In this document: positions 62,606-64,000 of the stretch, one piece after another
Layout of the letters: the number at the start of each line of letters is the position of its first letter
Position numbering within the stretch: position 1 is the first letter of the stretch
DNA from: DATLLJ01 sp965229885
Lineage (GTDB): Bacteria; Acidobacteriota; Vicinamibacteria; Vicinamibacterales; CAVVIG01
DNA length: 64,000 bases
Direction of reading: 5' to 3'
Assembly (NCBI GenBank): GCA_965229885.1
Contig: CBDDJX010000003.1
Span: 310,001 to 374,000 of the forward strand
Notes under the pieces: model-generated
Seen by the model: the letters and a program-made list of their open reading frames with translations, nothing else
Databases searched by the model: none
Told to the model about the DNA's origin: nothing
Program-made: the position numbers and the translations under genes

Positions 62606-63287
62606 ATGTTGCGGAAGTTTTTCATGGCGGTACCGGTCACGATTCTGGTCGTTGGCGGCACGGCCGCGTGCGCCAGCAAGAAGTTCGTCAGGACGAGCGT
62701 CGGGGACGTGAACAGCAAGGTGGACTCACTCGGCCGCTCGGTCGAGGAAACGCAGGAGCGGACGCGAAGGAACGAGGGGAAGATCACCGAAGTCGACCAG
62801 AAGGCGCAGGCGGCGGCCCAGTCGGCGCAGCAGGCCAACCAGGCGGCGGCTGCGGCGCAGAACAAGGCAAACGAGGTCGGCAGCCAGGCCAACGAGAGGT
62901 TCAGCGCGATCGAGGAGGCCACTCACAAGCTGGTGTACGAAGTCGTCCTCAGCGAGGGTCAGGGCAACTTCAAGTTCGGTCAGTCAACGCTTCCGGATGA
63001 AGCCAGACACCAGATCGATGAGATGGTCCGCCGGCTGAAGTCAGGATCCGAAAAACGTGTTCATTGAAATCGAAGGACACACGGACGCCGTCGGCGACCC
63101 GGCCATCAACGAAAAGATCGGCCTTGATCGCGCCGAGGCGGCGCAGCGATACCTCTATGAGCAGCACCAGATTCCACTGCACAAGATGAGCGTCATCAGC
63201 TACGGCGAAGACAAGCCGGCGGCGCCGAACACGACGAGGGCGGGCCGCGCGCAGAATCGGTGCGTGGTGATTAAAGTGCTCGCCTAG
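62606..63287 (+). pseudogene. OmpA-family lipoprotein with single-base frameshift
   Basis: ATG 62606 (LRKFFMAVPVTILVVGGTAAC) is a lipoprotein signal; an Ala/Gln-rich coiled coil (QAAAQSAQQANQAAAAAQ) follows. The OmpA domain starts FKFGQSTLPDEARHQIDEM, then in frame meets TGA after SEKRVH. The other frame reads PKNVFIEIEGHTDAVGD through ISYGEDKPAA and RAGRAQNRCVVI, the peptidoglycan-binding OmpA motif. TCAGGATCCG where TCAGATCCG would restore the frame implies one extra G near 63046. Restored length about 226 residues, Pal-like. Confidence 0.85.
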
Positions 63288-63290
63288 CCT

Positions 63291-63395
63291 CAGGGCAGGA
63301 AGGGCAGGAGGGGCAGGAGGCCCTCCGCTGCCGCTGCTGCCCGACCTGCCTTGTTTCGCGCTCTCGCCTGTCTGGCCCCTCCAGCCCTTCCTGCC
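63291..63395. repeat. GGGCAGGA word repeat forming a long inverted repeat
   Basis: CAGGGCAGGAAGGGCAGGAG (63291-63310), continuing GGGCAGGAGG, faces CCCCTCCAGCCCTTCCTGCC (63376-63395). Each arm is a tandem of a GGGCAGGA-like word. The structure lies between the OmpA-like and ACT genes and could form a strong hairpin, possibly acting as a terminator; no T-run follows. Confidence 0.65.
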
Positions 63396-63415
63396 TTTCT
63401 GATACGCTCTTCCGC

Positions 63416-63799
63416 ATGGCGATTCGTACCGAGGTCACCCTCAGGCTCCCCAACAGCCCGGGCGCGCTCGCAGGCGTGTGCCGGCTGCTGTCCGACGAAC
63501 GCGTGAACATTACGGCGATGGCGCTCGACGCCGCGGGCCAGCTGCGTCTCGTGCTCGACAATCACGTGCACGGAGCCGCCCTCTTGCGCGAGCATCATCA
63601 TCAGGTCGTTGAACGCGACGTGATCGTCACGTCGATCCCAAACGCGCCTGGGTCGCTCGGGCCGGTGCTCCGGCTCGTCTCGGATGCCAACGTGAACGTG
63701 GAATATGCGTACGGCGGGGCTGCCGAAGGGAGTCCCACGGCGACGCTCGTCCTGGGCGTCGAGGACGCGGCCCGGGCGTCTGCTGCCGCTGGTGTGTGA
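63416..63799 (+). CDS. ACT-domain protein
   Basis: A 127-residue protein with two ACT-like halves: RTEVTLRLPNSPGALAGVCR near the start and VTSIPNAPGSLGPVLRLVSD near 63. ACT pairs bind small molecules, often amino acids, and regulate enzymes. No catalytic domain is fused. The stop overlaps the start of a tiny ORF by one base. Ligand and partner unknown. Confidence 0.85.
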   Translation: MAIRTEVTLRLPNSPGALAGVCRLLSDERVNITAMALDAAGQLRLVLDNHVHGAALLREHHHQVVERDVIVTSIPNAPGSLGPVLRLVSDANVNVEYAYGGAAEGSPTATLVLGVEDAARASAAAGV

Positions 63800-63891
63800 T
63801 GCGCCTGTACGTCGAACCGATGGACGCCGTCGTCGTCGACATCGACGACAACGGGCGCGTACTGCTCGAAATCCTCGATACGCCCCCGTAA
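63799..63891 (+). CDS. possible 30-residue micro-ORF after the ACT gene
   Basis: ATG 63799 overlaps the ACT stop (TGATG) and encodes MRLYVEPMDAVVVDIDDNGR followed by VLLEILDTPP. The peptide is acidic and hydrophobic with beta-strand character. Overlap and codon choice favour translation, but there is no known homologue to cite and it could be chance. Confidence 0.4.
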   Translation: MRLYVEPMDAVVVDIDDNGRVLLEILDTPP

Positions 63892-63927
63892 ACTGTTTCT
63901 TCGTGTTGTCGTGGTTGCATTCGTGTT

Positions 63928-64000
63928 GTGGAACTCACCAATAAAGTCGCGTTGATCACCGGCGGCAAACGGATCGGTCTTGTGGTGGCCGGGCAGCTTG
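63928..64000 (+). CDS. short-chain dehydrogenase/reductase (N-terminus only)
   Basis: GTG 63928 begins ELTNKVALITGGKRIGLVVA and runs off the window. KVALITGGKRIG is the nucleotide-binding TGxxxGIG-type start of SDR oxidoreductases, closest by eye to the pteridine-reductase-like ALITGG-KRIG variants. The rest, including the Tyr-x-x-x-Lys site, is outside the window. Confidence 0.75.
   Translation, partial: MELTNKVALITGGKRIGLVVAGQL

Overview
The window is a chromosomal, GC-rich stretch spanning the replication-origin neighbourhood of a bacterium. It is most likely an Acidobacteriota member, with Vicinamibacteria-like gene content as my best guess. Clues are a VWA protein of the acidobacterial TIGR03436 type, the order gyrA-gyrB-dnaN-dnaA / rpmH-rnpA-yidD-yidC-khpB-mnmE-mnmG-rsmG-parA-parB, a split ATP synthase operon with two b-type subunits, a PCYCGC-motif protein, and many intergenic 'word' repeats. 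The taxonomic call is inference; no 16S gene is present.

Layout. 1-9.2 kb: a DUF885 peptidase-like gene (cut by the window edge), rsmI, a TPR protein, glmU-glmS (UDP-GlcNAc precursor supply), a PcrA/UvrD helicase and a small membrane-anchored protein. 9.2-17.3 kb, minus strand: a decayed lipoprotein remnant, then gyrA, gyrB, dnaN and dnaA. The dnaN-dnaA gap is AT-rich and the dnaA-rpmH gap carries paired DnaA boxes, so oriC should lie here. 17.5-26.4 kb, plus strand: rpmH, rnpA, yidD, yidC, khpB, mnmE, mnmG, rsmG, parA and parB, with a perfect 16-bp parS inside the end of rsmG. 26.4-34.7 kb: the F1 part of ATP synthase with two b subunits (no a or c subunit here), followed directly by a Wzm/Wzt-type polysaccharide ABC exporter. 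35-41.1 kb: mfd, a SurA-like chaperone, a broken NusG paralogue and dusB.

41-64 kb is an accessory region rich in regulators, envelope proteins and broken genes: an outer-membrane beta-barrel, a HAD-like phosphatase, a receiver-PilZ protein, an EamA transporter, a 2Fe-2S (NuoG-like) fragment, a small membrane protein and an OmpA-type lipoprotein all carry in-frame stops or single-base frameshifts. Between them are intact genes: a sigma-54 activator, an excisionase-like HTH, a very small protein resembling only the histidine-containing DHp part of a sensor kinase, a FliA-type sigma factor, a hybrid histidine kinase, fabZ, dsbD, an M1 peptidase, a KBL-type acyltransferase, an aminotransferase and an ACT-domain protein. 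The contrast between roughly 30 kb of undamaged housekeeping genes and many lesions in the accessory part suggests real gene decay rather than random sequencing error.

The most unusual features are the orphan DHp-like gene inside a signalling cluster, a dispersed hairpin repeat whose stems co-vary, several families of degenerate short-word repeats built as inverted repeats, and gyrase residues (GyrA Ala83, GyrB Glu at the Asp426 position) at quinolone-determining sites. No CRISPR array, prophage, insertion sequence, tRNA or rRNA was recognised.
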